DNA of 64,000 bases from Amphimedon queenslandica (lineage: Eukaryota > Porifera > Demospongiae > Haplosclerida > Niphatidae), in the NCBI RefSeq assembly GCF_000090795.2, contig NW_003546640.1, positions 1,682 through 65,681 on the forward strand. Reading direction: 5' to 3'. This document shows, in pieces, positions 59,848 to 62,194 of the stretch; position 1 is the stretch's first letter; every line of letters begins with the position of its first letter. A model generated the notes under the pieces. It ran no database searches. It saw only the letters and a program-made list of their open reading frames with translations, and was not told the origin of the DNA. The position numbers were made by a program, and so were the translations under genes.

Positions 59848-61247
59848 TAACAATAAAATTAATTAAAAGTAAAATTATAACAATACATTAATAACAATAA
59901 TAATATTAAGGAGAAGGAAAGAGAGAGAGGTAGAAAGGAGAAGAAAGGACAGGAGGGAAAAGAAGTAAAAACACAAAAATGGAAAATTAAGCAAAAAAAA
60001 CAATAACTTATGAGACAAAAAAGAGTCAGGACAGGATAGCTTAGGAAGAGAACCCATAACAGATACTTTTATATACCATTAATTAAATTTAAAACATCCA
60101 AAGTAGCAATCACTATGCCTAAAGGCTAACCTTGAGGCTAGAGTTCAGGATTGTAGCTTTAGTAATGTAAAAACAAATTCATCATCAGTACTAGCTTAAT
60201 AAGTGGTGATACCCTGAATCATCTGAATTTCATATTGTATTTTATAAATACCACTTTAATATAAACTACAGTATCCTGAAATGTACCCCAAATTCTTTTT
60301 CTATTTTTGCTAAGGTACACGTATAGTACATTTTGTTAAACTAAAAGATACAATGTATTTGGCTATCGAGGGAAATTCACCAATACCACTCAGCTCTACA
60401 TATGGTACATGTATACATTGTACATGTACAAGTTATACATACTAGACATGTGTATCAATAGTCTTGGAAATCTGATCCATTCAAAGTCCATGGCATCTCT
60501 GATCTTCCTCTGACACAAATCATCTGTCATATCCCGTAACCATAGTGACAACTTCAAATACATGTAAAAAAATAGAAAGAATGAACACAGTGATCCTAAA
60601 GACCATTACAACATACAGTATACAATACACAAGTCCGAACATGTACATAAAAATTGTAAATGTACATCTACATGTCCATGATACATGTCGATGTAGACAT
60701 ACTGCATATCAGCATACAACATACAGTCATTAGTGATTCCAATTTCCTCTGGTGTAAAGGTGTCACTGGTTCATCAGAATGCTTCCATGACTGCCTCATT
60801 ATCAATAAACTTAACTTCATTACAACTGTATTATTGAACTTGGATCTGAGGCCAGGTAATGCCCTCCTATCATATCTACAGCTAGCAAGAGCCTAAATGA
60901 TGATAAAATACATGTACAGTATTTTCTCTTTAGAGGCTCTCATTCTTTCAGGTACATGTACATCTTACAAACTACATGTACATGTACATGTACATGTATT
61001 TCCATCTTATTGAAATTAGCCCAAGCAAAATACTTAAACATCTAAACAACTTTTTTACCTGTTCAGAGTCTTTTGTCCACTGATGATGTAGGCTAATGCA
61101 AGCAACTTGTGACAGTTGACATAAAACCAGTTCTTCTAATGAGGGTAGATCAGAGTCCATTGACTGCAGCAGTAATTGTTGTATTGTTGATTTAGTCGAT
61201 AATAATAATAGCAATAGCCATTCCTCTACATCAGCACTCATATGTAC
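7921..61247 (-). CDS. DNHD1: Dynein heavy chain-like protein (DNHD1-like), 58 exons seen, 5' end missing
   Basis: Divergent dynein heavy chain; the symbol is tentative. Exons, high to low: 61247-61059, 60892-60725, 60551-60443, 59377-59247, 59047-58985, 56375-56307, 56202-56104, 54585-54448, 54369-54155, 53834-53656, 53515-53376, 52805-52568, 50314-50091, 49271-49185, 49054-48944, 48867-48781, 48190-48126, 46746-46677, 46621-46476, 45115-45035, 41573-41507, 41314-41200, 41144-41037, 39890-39799, 39741-39604, 39540-39466, 39416-39252, 37899-37457, 37277-37067, 36661-36414, 34139-33720, 33673-33507, 30583-30357, 28023-27462, 26813-26567, 26150-26022, 25965-25644, 25502-25338, 24784-24747, 23748-23583, 23169-23024, 19206-19018, 18967-18853, 18553-18371, 16453-16329, 16268-16161, 16110-15984, 15902-15813, 15769-15569, 15515-15324, 15187-15083, 14974-14875, 14782-14652, 14590-14177, 11954-11835, 11780-11490, 11430-11356, 8250-7921. 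Phases match throughout and about 3,250 residues align in order with a dynein motor. AAA1 and AAA4 have lost nucleotide-binding motifs, which argues against an ordinary motor and for DNHD1. Introns are long and transposon-filled. The N-terminal tail is not in the readable sequence. Confidence 0.92.
8500..9100 (-). repeat. Dispersed repeat, inverted partner of 20840-21480
   Basis: Contains, on the minus strand, the order CAGGAAGTGATTACAGACCC, AAGTATGGCTGTATTTTCTG, AGCTATAGCTGCTTATTAAG, AAAAGGAAAGGAATGCAC, which recurs on the plus strand near 21090-21260. Lies in the last intron of the dynein-like gene. Family unknown. Confidence 0.55.
9392..9790 (-). mobile_element. MITE family A, copy 1
   Basis: Shares with 23758-24648, 40453-40832, 29819-29978 and 43760-43965 the succession AACAAG.GTAACAGTGTAA, CATAACTTTGTCC, CCATTTTGTTT..GTGGCCAC, TTATTTCTCCAATACAAC and a terminal hairpin CCTGGGGACTACGCTCCCAGG. 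Contains a (TA)n run at about 9703-9727. In the last intron of the gene. Confidence 0.75.
9795..10065. mobile_element. Foldback MITE (AGAGGGCGCTTGCATAAG type), decayed copy
   Basis: Arms match the better copies at 32200-32490 and 52860-53150: an A-rich start, AGAGGG.GCTT, a 'CACCACTGCA' word, a central segment with ATTCATGCAATGG, and the complementary right arm ending GTACCCTTTTGTTTCCTTAC. Directly follows MITE family A copy 1. Confidence 0.55.
10077..10858. mobile_element. Long-TIR non-autonomous transposon
   Basis: The left end (GGGTAACTACTCCCTAAAAT ... TTGGGCCAAAAGTTGCCTTG) recurs as its complement at the right end (CAAGGCAACTTTTGACCCAA ... GAGAGTAGTTACTATT), giving inverted arms of about 130-150 bases with scattered differences. 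The interior has no coding frame. In the last intron. Confidence 0.8.
10865..11280 (+). repeat. Dispersed repeat R1, copy 1
   Basis: Collinear with 32560-33045 on the same strand: AATTAAAATGG.(G/A)TCAAA, AAAAGCCAACT, AGAAATT.AAATTTGG, CAGTCCACTT, TACTAGGA-like, GTGTTTGAAAAT, and a final CCTACATA..CGCTA.C.CCTAT. Strongly diverged. No coding potential retained. Ends just before the exon at 11356. Confidence 0.6.
11966..13088. mobile_element. hAT-like MITE with 8-bp target duplication, abutting a splice acceptor
   Basis: Inverted ends CAGACATGGGGT, flanked by a perfect 8-base duplication TTACACAG (11958-11965 and 13089-13096), the hallmark of the hAT superfamily. The body is rich in ATTACTATTAC-like words. 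Another element (12441-13003) is nested inside. On the gene strand the duplication ends one base before the TAG acceptor of exon 11954-11835. Confidence 0.85.
12441..13003. mobile_element. MITE nested in the hAT-like element
   Basis: Inverted ends AGAGTAACTTGGGGCTATTCC / GGAATAGCTTTGACTTACTCT, with internal repeats GGCTATTC(T/C)(G/A)ACCC. No coding region. It interrupts the 11966-13088 element and is therefore younger. Confidence 0.7.
13113..13400 (+). repeat. Dispersed repeat R2, copy 1
   Basis: Shares with 48336-48640 (same strand) the stretches CAGTAGAAGACA, TGTTTCTTAAGGAGTCAGA-like, AGAATGACTAT.AAC and ACAGGTA...AAGTCGT. About 290 bases. An open frame across it is not conserved in the second copy. 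Confidence 0.65.
14877..19206 (-). CDS. Dynein-like gene exons 42-52: strut and AAA6 module
   Basis: Exon 19206-19018 has REQYKDMTTYQLSSFNSL and YCTSMEYALNVFKNYI, matching the dynein strut 'R..Y.p.a.r.s.lyF.l' and 'mYq.SL..f...F...i'. Exon 16268-16161 has LTPLQLLLLQWAIRPERI ('ls.fqkLLLlRclRPDRv'). Exon 16110-15984 has STVCPLLLYKNDPQIYL where dyneins have 'tPliFvLSpGsDP'. Exon 15769-15569 has NEWVVLQGINKCP ('g.WvlLqNcHLa') and GGRLWLSIDIQTINYTPTTL ('fRLWlts.p...FP..iL'). Exon 15515-15324 has LLHSLSLFHIVATLRKEFYP ('LcfFHAvvqeRrkfgp'). Exons 15187-15083 and 14974-14875 end the module. The ring therefore closes normally apart from AAA1 and AAA4. Confidence 0.9.
16500..18365. other. Intron with weak repeats
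   Basis: Intron between exons 18553-18371 and 16453-16329. The part at 16510-16650 resembles 24850-24960. The part at 17440-17560 (CTTGCGTAGGCGGGTAC, GTCTGTCTATCTGTC) resembles the complement of 38150-38260. TACATG tracts occur at 16480-16500 and 17110-17220. No gene or complete transposon is recognisable. Confidence 0.5.
19255..19660. repeat. Dispersed repeat, inverted partner of 43370-43690
   Basis: Contains AGTGAAAGTTTTTATTGC, AAAACCCTCTTGCAGTCATG and AATCGCGAATATCTCTCTTTCC. The complement of this order appears near 43390-43680 (GAAAGAGAGATATTCACAAT, AAAAGCATGACCCACAAGAG). Intronic; no coding region. Confidence 0.5.
19966..20061. repeat. Large hairpin, ~40-base arms
   Basis: GTTAAACCATGTCTGAAGGT ... 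GGAACCCGAGGGCGAAGCCC ... ACCTTCAAACATGGTTTAAC: the arms pair with about three mismatches around a GC-rich loop that itself pairs (GGGC GAA GCCC). A relic of one arm (CTATTTGGAACCC) reappears near 20190. Probably the tip of a foldback transposon. Confidence 0.8.
20590..22745. mobile_element. Split MITE family M2 copy with other repeats between its halves
   Basis: 20590-20760 (TTAGTGGAGCCATTCACCAA, TTGCTGGTCCGCAT) and 22430-22745 (AATTAACACTAACTAGAATG, TACTGCTAATAATTGTAGCT) match the two halves of the M2 copy at 24071-24567. Between them lie the plus-strand partner of the 8500-9100 repeat (20840-21480) and unassigned AT-rich DNA (21500-22430). This looks like an M2 element opened by later insertions, all in one intron. 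Confidence 0.5.
23024..25965 (-). CDS. Dynein-like gene exons 37-41: AAA5 module
   Basis: Exon 25965-25644 has EELPMDHHTVLIACNIL and SQWPLVIDPLGMSVSWL, close to the dynein AAA5 'gLP.D..S.eNaii' and 'RwPLmIDPQgQA..WI'. Exon 25502-25338 has VLIQAVSEGKILIVDNVD ('le.AI..G.plLiEnv.E'). The 38-base exon 24784-24747 plus 23748-23583 give IDGKEVDCSYKFR|LILVTGARSVPKI, matching 'klGdkeidyn.nFrLyltTk.pNPhy'. Exon 23169-23024 continues into the helical strut before AAA6. AAA5 lacks a working ATP site in dyneins generally. The acceptor of exon 23748 lies about 9 bases from the end of a MITE. Confidence 0.88.
23758..24648 (-). mobile_element. MITE family A, copy 2, carrying a nested M2 element
   Basis: Outer parts 23758-24070 and 24568-24648 follow family A (CATAACAGTATAAAAATATTCC at the left; GACCTGGGGCCCTAACCCCC AGGTC at the right). 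The gap between them is an M2 element. The left tip lies about 8 bases upstream, on the gene strand, of the TTAG acceptor of exon 23748-23583. Confidence 0.75.
24071..24567. mobile_element. MITE family M2, nested copy
   Basis: Ends GGTAGGTCGAGATATATTCACGG and CCGCGAATAATTGC...CCCAACCTAC, as in the intact M2 at 45380-45936. TA dinucleotides flank both ends. Inserted in MITE family A copy 2. Confidence 0.75.
25207..25303. repeat. TACATG/TGTACA palindromic tract (representative)
   Basis: About 95 bases made almost only of the words TACATG, TGTACA and CAGTACATG, which are self-complementary at many offsets. Similar tracts lie at 45125-45270, 48700-48775, 50685-50755, 53275-53310, 54635-54740, 59395-59470, 60950-61000 and many shorter sites. 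All are in introns or repeats. Confidence 0.8.
26022..34139 (-). CDS. Dynein-like gene exons 31-36: stalk coiled coils and MTBD-like tip with insertions
   Basis: Exon 34139-33720 ends AAA4 and enters the stalk. Exons 33673-33507 and 30583-30357 form coiled coil 1, rich in Glu, Lys, Arg and Leu heptads (MLMERAKEKLKIAEREE). Exon 28023-27462 is the tip: IDEIKTLPNPPPLV matches the conserved 'dikeik.lkkPP..V' at the stalk head, then a Ser/Thr/Pro-rich insertion, then LINSLKWEDGLSQDSV, an Asn/Ser-rich insertion and ARHASEAVSVLFEFAVSIVQY, equivalent to 'kaS.Aa.gLc.WV.am..Y'. Exon 26813-26567 has an acidic insertion (TTDDDKDEDVSED) and coiled coil 2, and exon 26150-26022 gives SRLEEWGQVL and AFLTYCGAIPTR, matching 'E..RW' and 'afisYlGpF...yR'. 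Whether the tip binds microtubules cannot be told from sequence. Confidence 0.86.
28125..28370 (+). mobile_element. Decayed partial copy of the CCTTAAGGAGA MITE
   Basis: TTCATTCAAAGTGGGTGTGG TCACAATGAA.TAAAATGGCAGCT and the following 150 bases match the interior of the complete element at 42805-43358. Both ends are missing. Confidence 0.5.
28550..28895. repeat. Tandem repeat, ~62 bp x 6, inside GATC element copy 3
   Basis: Units read TGATCTTACTTAAGATCTTA then CATGACTTATCTTACAATAT and CACTGATAAGATGTACAGGC, alternating between two subtypes (ACATGACTT / ACATGAATT; GTATATGCC / GTACAGGCC). The alternation suggests duplication of a two-unit block. Confidence 0.85.
29258..29415. repeat. Tandem repeat, ~31 bp x 5, inside GATC element copy 3
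   Basis: Near-identical units of the form CTGATCTTGACTGATAATG plus TAAGATTTAGTGC. The last unit is diverged. Confidence 0.8.
29596..29605. other. Assembly gap, 10 N
   Basis: Short gap inside GATC element copy 3, just after a sequence resembling the element's own end (GTAAGATTTTTTTGCT). The join may be a repeat-driven assembly guess. Confidence 0.99.
29819..29978 (+). mobile_element. MITE family A, terminal fragment
   Basis: AGAACATAGAGGTACTCTCT AAAGACTTCTCTAGAAGCAT through TTACACTGTTACGCTTGTT matches the right part of the copy at 40453-40832. It starts directly after GATC element copy 3. Confidence 0.65.
30661..30867. mobile_element. MITE with CCGTATACCG ends and TA duplication
   Basis: 207 bases, inverted ends CCGTATACCGATTTATTTTC / AATAAACCGGTATACGG, flanked by TA (30659-30660, 30868-30869). 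Tc1/mariner-type non-autonomous element, in a stalk intron. Confidence 0.85.
30890..32160 (+). pseudogene. Fossil retroelement fragment (CxxC/RT family), copy 1
   Basis: Broken remnant of a reverse-transcriptase-bearing element, upstream part only. The recognisable landmark is the PCGSAGGLRPQHLKD-like motif near 31570-31620 that precedes the RT domain in a retroelement family widespread in sponges and cnidarians. It ends near an AAT-rich run at 32170. Many breaks; old. It belongs to the same family as the copy at 62195-64000, which covers a different part. Confidence 0.6.
32200..32490. mobile_element. Foldback MITE (CAAGAGGGTGCTTACAAAGT), good copy
   Basis: Nearly palindromic. The left arm (GTAGGATTAAATTG ... 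CAAGAGGGTGCTTACAAAGT ... GGTGTGATAACAAATC) is complementary to the right arm (GATTTGTTATCACACC ... ACTTTGTAAGTACCCTCTTG ... CAATTTAATCCTAC). Only about 70 bases form the loop. Related copies at 9795-10065 and 52860-53150. Confidence 0.85.
32560..33045 (+). repeat. Dispersed repeat R1, copy 2
   Basis: Collinear with 10865-11280. Contains a GAA-rich run (32763-32795) and ends with a small palindrome TATAGGCTACCGCCTATA. The open frame across it does not survive in the other copy. Confidence 0.6.
33058..33296. mobile_element. MITE with TGTGACCATAATTGACAAAA ends
   Basis: 239 bases with about 37-base inverted ends that are essentially perfect through GGTACCTTATGGCGG, flanked by TA (33056-33057, 33297-33298). 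The near identity of the arms suggests a recent insertion. Confidence 0.9.
34210..35770. other. Intron sequence without recognised features
   Basis: Part of the intron between exons 36661-36414 and 34139-33720. AT-rich, with a run of TTTTAGTTTCAGTTTTAGTT-like words at 34860-35020 and a few TACATG sites. No coding or transposon signal identified. Confidence 0.5.
35769..36290. mobile_element. MITE family M2, copy in the AAA4/stalk intron
   Basis: Ends TAGGTTGGGATA.TATGATATTCACGG and GATTGCAGC-like ...TCCTGACCTGGGGTA resemble the M2 ends at 45380-45936; the interior shares GCACTTTGCTGCAGT, CTTTGGAGCTGCTTAACCAG and GTAGAGCTCCATACAAGA. Moderately decayed. Confidence 0.65.
36414..37899 (-). CDS. 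Dynein-like gene exons 28-30: AAA4 module with a degenerate P-loop
   Basis: Exon 37899-37457 has HLWSSEMNRVFGLSI, matching 'LWvHEc.RVf.DRL', and ends at the position of 'nLVlF..a..Hv.RI.Rvlr' (DDNLHVIASLHRAIKQTR). Exon 37277-37067 has CILVGSLGQPILSLAKLVLY where dyneins have 'LLVGVGGSGRQSLtRLAa'; the lysine or arginine and the serine of the P-loop are replaced by proline and isoleucine. It continues to FRLAGLEGKQVALII, matching 'LrkAGleGkp.vFLf'. Exon 36661-36414 has SSSEIPTLFTAGEM ('sGEVPnLf..de') and CQNLRIIVCVTP ('r.NLHvvLcmSP'). ATP binding at AAA4 is therefore probably lost. Confidence 0.87.
39252..41573 (-). CDS. Dynein-like gene exons 21-27: AAA3 module, Walker A and B both intact
   Basis: Exon 41573-41507 reads GRVYVETPTT, the 'ilVpT.dt' lead-in. 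Exon 41314-41200 has a perfect P-loop, HVLLIGPHASGKT. Exon 39890-39799 has VLLDDLHLP, matching the dynein AAA3 Walker B 'vFiDDlnMP'. Exon 39741-39604 (YLRELIDDQGMY, then NPRLK) and exon 39540-39466 (RHFITIPI) match 'ELLRqllDhggfY' and 'tpRflRHF'. Exon 39416-39252 ends near HYFFSLNSLESALP, the 'KfHYlFNLRDlsrv' signature. AAA3 is the regulatory ATPase in cytoplasmic dynein; here it is the best preserved nucleotide site and so the likely main ATP site of the protein (inference). Confidence 0.9.
40165..40288. repeat. Tandem duplication, 62 bp x 2
   Basis: ACATGCATTGTATGAAACTA CTTGTCTGATAAATGTA(T/C)ATG CATATATACATGTACA repeated with one or two differences. Intronic. Confidence 0.85.
40453..40832 (+). 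mobile_element. MITE family A, best copy
   Basis: Starts with the hairpin ACGACCTGGAGGCTACGCC CCCAGGTCGT, then TCCTATAATGGATTTCACCG ... TTGTATTGGAGAAATAAC ... GGTGTGGTCAC ... ATTATAGGAATATTTTTACA and the end CTGTTACGCTTGTT. Lies in the intron between AAA3 exons 41144-41037 and 39890-39799. Confidence 0.8.
42295..42490. mobile_element. MITE family M2, fragment
   Basis: GGGTGGAGACTTTCAAGA, GTTAAAGCAACTCAAAGACACC, CACTGCAGCATATAGTGCTTTG match the right half of M2 (compare 22500-22640 and 24340-24440). Confidence 0.5.
42558..42761. mobile_element. Decayed MITE with CATATAGCT ends
   Basis: Imperfect inverted ends ACCATATAGCTAAAAAAAATTC and AAATTTTCTAGCTATACAGT; related in its ends to the element at 56479-56677. 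Confidence 0.5.
42805..43358. mobile_element. MITE with CCTTAAGGAGA ends and TA duplication
   Basis: 554 bases, inverted ends CCTTAAGGAGACAATTGTTT / TAATAATTATCTCCTTAAGG, flanked by TA (42803-42804, 43359-43360). The subterminal part has GCGATTTTTAAAAAATCGC, a perfect palindrome. Partial relative at 28125-28370. Confidence 0.88.
43370..43690. repeat. Dispersed repeat, partner of 19255-19660
   Basis: Begins right after the CCTTAAGGAGA MITE. Inverted relative to 19255-19660 over about 300 bases. Low similarity, family unknown. Confidence 0.5.
43760..43965 (+). mobile_element. MITE family A, partial copy
   Basis: GAACAAAGTTATGAGCTTT, GCAAAAGAACATAAAGATAC TGTCTAAAGGCTTC, GAAGCAATTATAGGTATGTTT follow the right half of the copy at 40453-40832. 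Confidence 0.6.
44269..44836. mobile_element. pogo/Tc1-type MITE with CAGTAAAAACTCGG end and twin palindromes
   Basis: 568 bases, ends CAGTAAAAACTCGGTTAACA and ATACAGAGGTTCCACTG, flanked by TA (44267-44268, 44837-44838). Inside are two adjacent perfect palindromes (44661-44688, 44688-44727). No coding frame, so non-autonomous. The CAGT ends are those of pogo/Tigger-type elements. Confidence 0.8.
45035..52805 (-). CDS. Dynein-like gene exons 12-20: AAA2 module, P-loop intact
   Basis: Exon 52805-52568 starts ELPVFRSIIESVF, the dynein 'DLPLFegLisDLFP' linker between AAA1 and AAA2. Exon 50314-50091 has the Walker A GREASGKTSS followed by TGTWRDGVF, matching 'ThEWtDGvl'. Exon 49271-49185 gives the Walker B region VWICFDGPLVEDW (dynein 'WivFDGpvD..W'). 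Exon 49054-48944 has SLGNGEHIQV and SNASPSALVHC, equivalents of 'LpnGERI' and 'ASPATVSRCG'. The 65-base exon 48190-48126 (CLQRLFESSVDNV) was found because the flanking exons demanded a phase 0 to phase 2 piece. Exons to 45035 carry the lid, including FLFSLIWSFGG and FDYYVD. The GK-T core suggests nucleotide can still bind; in true dyneins AAA2 binds ATP structurally. Confidence 0.88.
45380..45936. mobile_element. MITE family M2, intact copy
   Basis: 557 bases with long, essentially perfect inverted ends starting CCGTAGGTCGGGATATATTC and continuing through GCGGCTGCTTATTTTCGCGA, flanked by TA (45378-45379, 45937-45938). Other copies: 24071, 35769, the split copy at 20590-22745, and 42295. The perfect ends suggest this is the youngest copy here. 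Confidence 0.9.
46800..47830. other. Intron sequence, no gene recognised
   Basis: Intron between exons 48190-48126 and 46746-46677. Holds an (ATC)n run at about 47072-47100 and a stretch (46860-47300) with AAAATGGCTGCC and CGGCCGTTTTG words typical of MITE interiors, but no end pair could be matched. Checked on the gene strand for further exons: none fits the phases. Confidence 0.5.
47837..48076. mobile_element. Foldback MITE with ~100-base arms
   Basis: Left arm AACAAGATTGAGTAGGATTC ... ACAAAATGAAAATCCTACTC ... GACGCAAATTCTAC and the right arm is its complement (GTAGAGCAGAATTTGCGTC ... GAGTAGGATTTTCATTTCG ... GAATCCTACTCAATCTTGTT). The loop is about 40 bases. It lies 50 bases downstream, on the gene strand, of the small exon 48190-48126. 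Confidence 0.88.
48207..48272. repeat. AAT/GAT microsatellite
   Basis: (AAT)n followed by (GAT)n and (AAT)n, immediately upstream, on the gene strand, of exon 48190-48126. Confidence 0.9.
48336..48640 (+). repeat. Dispersed repeat R2, copy 2
   Basis: Collinear with 13113-13400 on the same strand, about 70% alike by eye. Confidence 0.65.
49359..49940. mobile_element. pogo/Tc1-type MITE with CAGTGGAACCTC ends
   Basis: 582 bases, ends CAGTGGAACCTCTGATAACG / CGTTATTCGGAGGTTCCACTG, flanked by TA (49357-49358, 49941-49942). Subterminal repeats of AACGAAAAC/TAATGAAAAC. The CAGTGGAACCTC type end is typical of Tigger/pogo derivatives. In the AAA2 intron. Confidence 0.88.
51070..52399 (-). mobile_element. 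GATC-palindrome-rich element, copy 4 with a nested MITE
   Basis: Begins CCCTTGTAAAAATTCCCAGC, close to the end of copy 2, and runs to about 52399 where the opposite end stops after GATCTTGCTGG, so the right tip is lost. The shared block lies in reverse orientation at about 51908-51975. A 390-base MITE (51132-51524) is inserted near its left end. Lies in the intron between AAA2 exons 52805-52568 and 50314-50091. Confidence 0.8.
51132..51524. mobile_element. Foldback MITE with AGGCCTTTTCACACTGGC ends, copy 1
   Basis: Inverted ends AGGCCTTTTCACACTGGC / GCCAGTGTAAAAAGGCCT. The interior repeats GCACATTGATGTGCATTA words and contains a perfect 46-base palindrome (51233-51278). Inserted into GATC element copy 4. 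A second copy is at 62890-63175. Confidence 0.85.
52406..52470. repeat. Palindrome of TACATG words
   Basis: TGTACAGTACATGCATATGG AGTGTATATATACACTCC ATAATATGCATGTACTGTACA: a long near-perfect inverted repeat at the broken end of GATC element copy 4. Confidence 0.8.
52860..53150. mobile_element. Foldback MITE, relative of 32200-32490
   Basis: Arms: TAGAATCAACTTGGG..AAAAGTAA, GCAAACTGGTGGGTAAGAAT..AATCCTACACCAATGCAT versus the complement at the right (GTGGTATAGAATTTTTACTA, CAGTTTGCTAGCACCCTCTC, TTGTCCAAATTCAATCCTA). Decayed. Lies just upstream of exon 52805-52568. Confidence 0.65.
53376..59377 (-). CDS. Dynein-like gene exons 4-11: AAA1 module, both Walker motifs degenerate
   Basis: Eight exons. 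Exon 59377-59247 has YNEYLGCKRLPIFTPRT, equivalent to the dynein 'YEYLGN..RLVITPLTD' entry to AAA1. Exon 59047-58985 should hold the P-loop GPAGTGKT but reads CPLPTGNKAA. Exons 56375-56307 and 56202-56104 lead to TGIAQ|DGCWACMTNVHLL (junction with 54585-54448), which replaces 'GLAQSGAWGCFDEFNRI', so the Walker B Asp-Glu pair is Thr-Asn. Exon 54369-54155 (MSVFLTHIPSWSLPTS) lacks the TMNPGYAGR sensor. AAA1 is the main ATP-hydrolysing site of dynein, so this module is inferred to be non-catalytic. The donor of the P-loop exon (GTTCTT at 58984) is weak; without it the frame would stop soon after, so that boundary is the least certain here. A pogo transposon sits in the next intron. Confidence 0.82.
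54860..56090. other. Intron sequence, unassigned
   Basis: Intron inside AAA1 between exons 56202-56104 and 54585-54448. The minus strand at about 55350-55860 is less AT-rich and holds short open pieces, but I recognise no protein family. The flanking exons join in phase across it (TGIAQ|DGCWACM), so no exon is missing here. Confidence 0.5.
56479..56677. mobile_element. MITE with CCATATAGCGGGTAAATTTT ends
   Basis: 199 bases with inverted ends CCATATAGCGGGTAAATTTTGG and AAAATTACCCACTATATGG; interior repeats of TTTTGGCAAAT. A TA precedes the left end; the right flank is unclear. Relative at 42558-42761. Confidence 0.8.
56800..58484 (+). mobile_element. pogo-type (Tc1/mariner superfamily) DNA transposon, near complete
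   Basis: 1,685 bases. Inverted ends CTGTAAATCTGTTAAAGTTA (left) and, as complement, CTGTAAATTTGACAATGTTA (right), flanked by the TA duplication expected for the superfamily (56798-56799, 58485-58486). It carries one DDE_1-type transposase gene on the plus strand, opposite to the host gene, and sits in the intron after the AAA1 P-loop exon. The gene is interrupted, so this copy is probably inactive, but its ends and layout are well preserved. Confidence 0.93.
56952..58414 (+). pseudogene. pogo-type transposase (DDE_1 superfamily), three interrupted pieces
   Basis: Piece 1 (56952-57260) has a low-complexity N-terminus and a helix-turn-helix of the CENP-B/psq type (TRLKIVKYVSENGNKAAVRK). Piece 2 (57367-57882) begins the catalytic domain: LLINWDQT (first Asp), KEDKREITVLLAV and LLPPQLIYQGKT, all typical of the DDE_1 family. 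Piece 3 (57890-58414) has DHPALALFDVF (second Asp) and RELQPLDIGIN (third Asp), so the DDD triad is present. Breaks: an in-frame TAA at 57258-57260, a frame change near 57350 and another near 57880. The start at 56952 is the first ATG of piece 1; an upstream ATG is absent in frame. Length (about 490 codons) is usual for the family. Confidence 0.9.
58543..58625. repeat. Interrupted palindrome around AAGCCTAGGCTT
   Basis: TTACTGGATATACAC, ATGTTAGTTGAT and AAGCC on the left pair with GGCTT, ATCAACAT and GTGTATATCCAGTAA on the right. It lies next to the pogo element in the same intron. Confidence 0.75.
59061..59155. mobile_element. Very small MITE (95 bp) with CTGTAAAAATTTTCGTAC end
   Basis: Ends CTGTAAAAATTTTCGTACAC and TTTTGTACGAAAAAAGGCAA ATTACGG, flanked by TA (59059-59060, 59156-59157). 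It starts 13 bases upstream, on the gene strand, of the AAA1 P-loop exon (59047). Related words (GAAAATATTTTCGTATGGCC) recur near 58670. Confidence 0.65.
59620..59848. repeat. AAT microsatellite, ~230 bp
   Basis: (AAT)n interrupted by ACAGTTAC, ACAATAAC and GATGATGAT. The open frames in it (poly-Ile, poly-Tyr, poly-Leu) are artefacts. Confidence 0.95.
59860..60430. other. Intron sequence, no feature recognised
   Basis: Purine-rich run GAGAAGGAAAGAGAGAGAGG near 59910-59960, then AT-rich DNA up to exon 60551-60443. No coding or transposon signal. Confidence 0.5.
60443..61247 (-). CDS. Dynein-like gene exons 1-3: end of linker (DHC_N2) leading to AAA1
   Basis: Exon 61247-61059 begins with a VEEWL signature, as in dynein linkers (VEdWL), and reaches HHQWTKDSEQ, matching the 'WT.e.E.AL' signature. 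Exon 60892-60725 continues ALASCRYDRRALPGL and exon 60551-60443 carries MDFEWIRFPRLL, corresponding to the dynein 'NDFEW..QLRYYW' segment just before AAA1. In dyneins this linker is the lever that swings over the AAA ring. Splice sites are canonical and phases agree (0, 0, then 1). The missing RYYW aromatic run is one sign of how diverged this copy is. Confidence 0.85.
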
Positions 61248-61344
61248 CTACATTTAGATGTATAGTGTCATGTTCATGTAAATCAAGTAAGCTCACATGC
61301 ATACATGTAAACAATGTATAATGTACATGTACATGTTCTTGTAC

Positions 61345-61414
61345 CTGCAAACTGCTTTAAAATTAAACACATTATATCAAAGGAGCAAGCCTGAGCAACC
61401 ACCTCTCTTACTAT
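61345..61414 (-). CDS. Possible upstream exon of the dynein-like gene, cut by the assembly gap
   Basis: An open minus-strand stretch leaves the N gap, reads ...QACSFDIMCLILKQFA, and ends at a good donor (CAG|GTACAAG). Its phase does not join the acceptor at 61247. It would join an alternative acceptor a little further into that exon (GTAG|AGGAATGG, about 61230). No dynein tail motif is recognisable in so short a piece, so it may be chance. Confidence 0.35.
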
Positions 61415-61816
61415 NNNNNNNNNNNNNNNNNNNNNNNNNNNNNNNNNNNNNNNNNNNNNNNNNNNNNNNNNNNNNNNNNNNNNNNNNNNNNNNNNNNNNN
61501 NNNNNNNNNNNNNNNNNNNNNNNNNNNNNNNNNNNNNNNNNNNNNNNNNNNNNNNNNNNNNNNNNNNNNNNNNNNNNNNNNNNNNNNNNNNNNNNNNNNN
61601 NNNNNNNNNNNNNNNNNNNNNNNNNNNNNNNNNNNNNNNNNNNNNNNNNNNNNNNNNNNNNNNNNNNNNNNNNNNNNNNNNNNNNNNNNNNNNNNNNNNN
61701 NNNNNNNNNNNNNNNNNNNNNNNNNNNNNNNNNNNNNNNNNNNNNNNNNNNNNNNNNNNNNNNNNNNNNNNNNNNNNNNNNNNNNNNNNNNNNNNNNNNN
61801 NNNNNNNNNNNNNNNN
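61415..61816. other. Assembly gap, 402 N
   Basis: Unresolved bases. It separates the last visible dynein exon from the retroelement fossil and probably hides part of the next upstream exon. Confidence 0.99.
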
Positions 61817-62194
61817 ACTAATGTTATTGTTATCATTGAACTAATTCTGTTCTGTGTTTATATTGTTGCATAATAATGATTTGGTGTGCAAGGCCGAGAG
61901 CCTCACCCTTGTAGTAGGTGCGTCACTAGGGGAGGGGTATGATTGGGGAGCCACTGTACCTTGGCATGCAGATTGCTTTGGCTACTTAGGCTTGCCCTTT
62001 AATGTTCTACATTAAATTACTACTAGTAATTTCAATTTTCACTTTATTATTTTTGAAATCCTAAGGTTAAGTAAAGTTAAAAAATACACACTGTTCCTGA
62101 AGAACAACTGCGGTCATTAAATCTATATGTGGATGTACATGTTGTACATGTACATGTGTATATAAGATGTATTGTACTGGTACATTTAAAATAC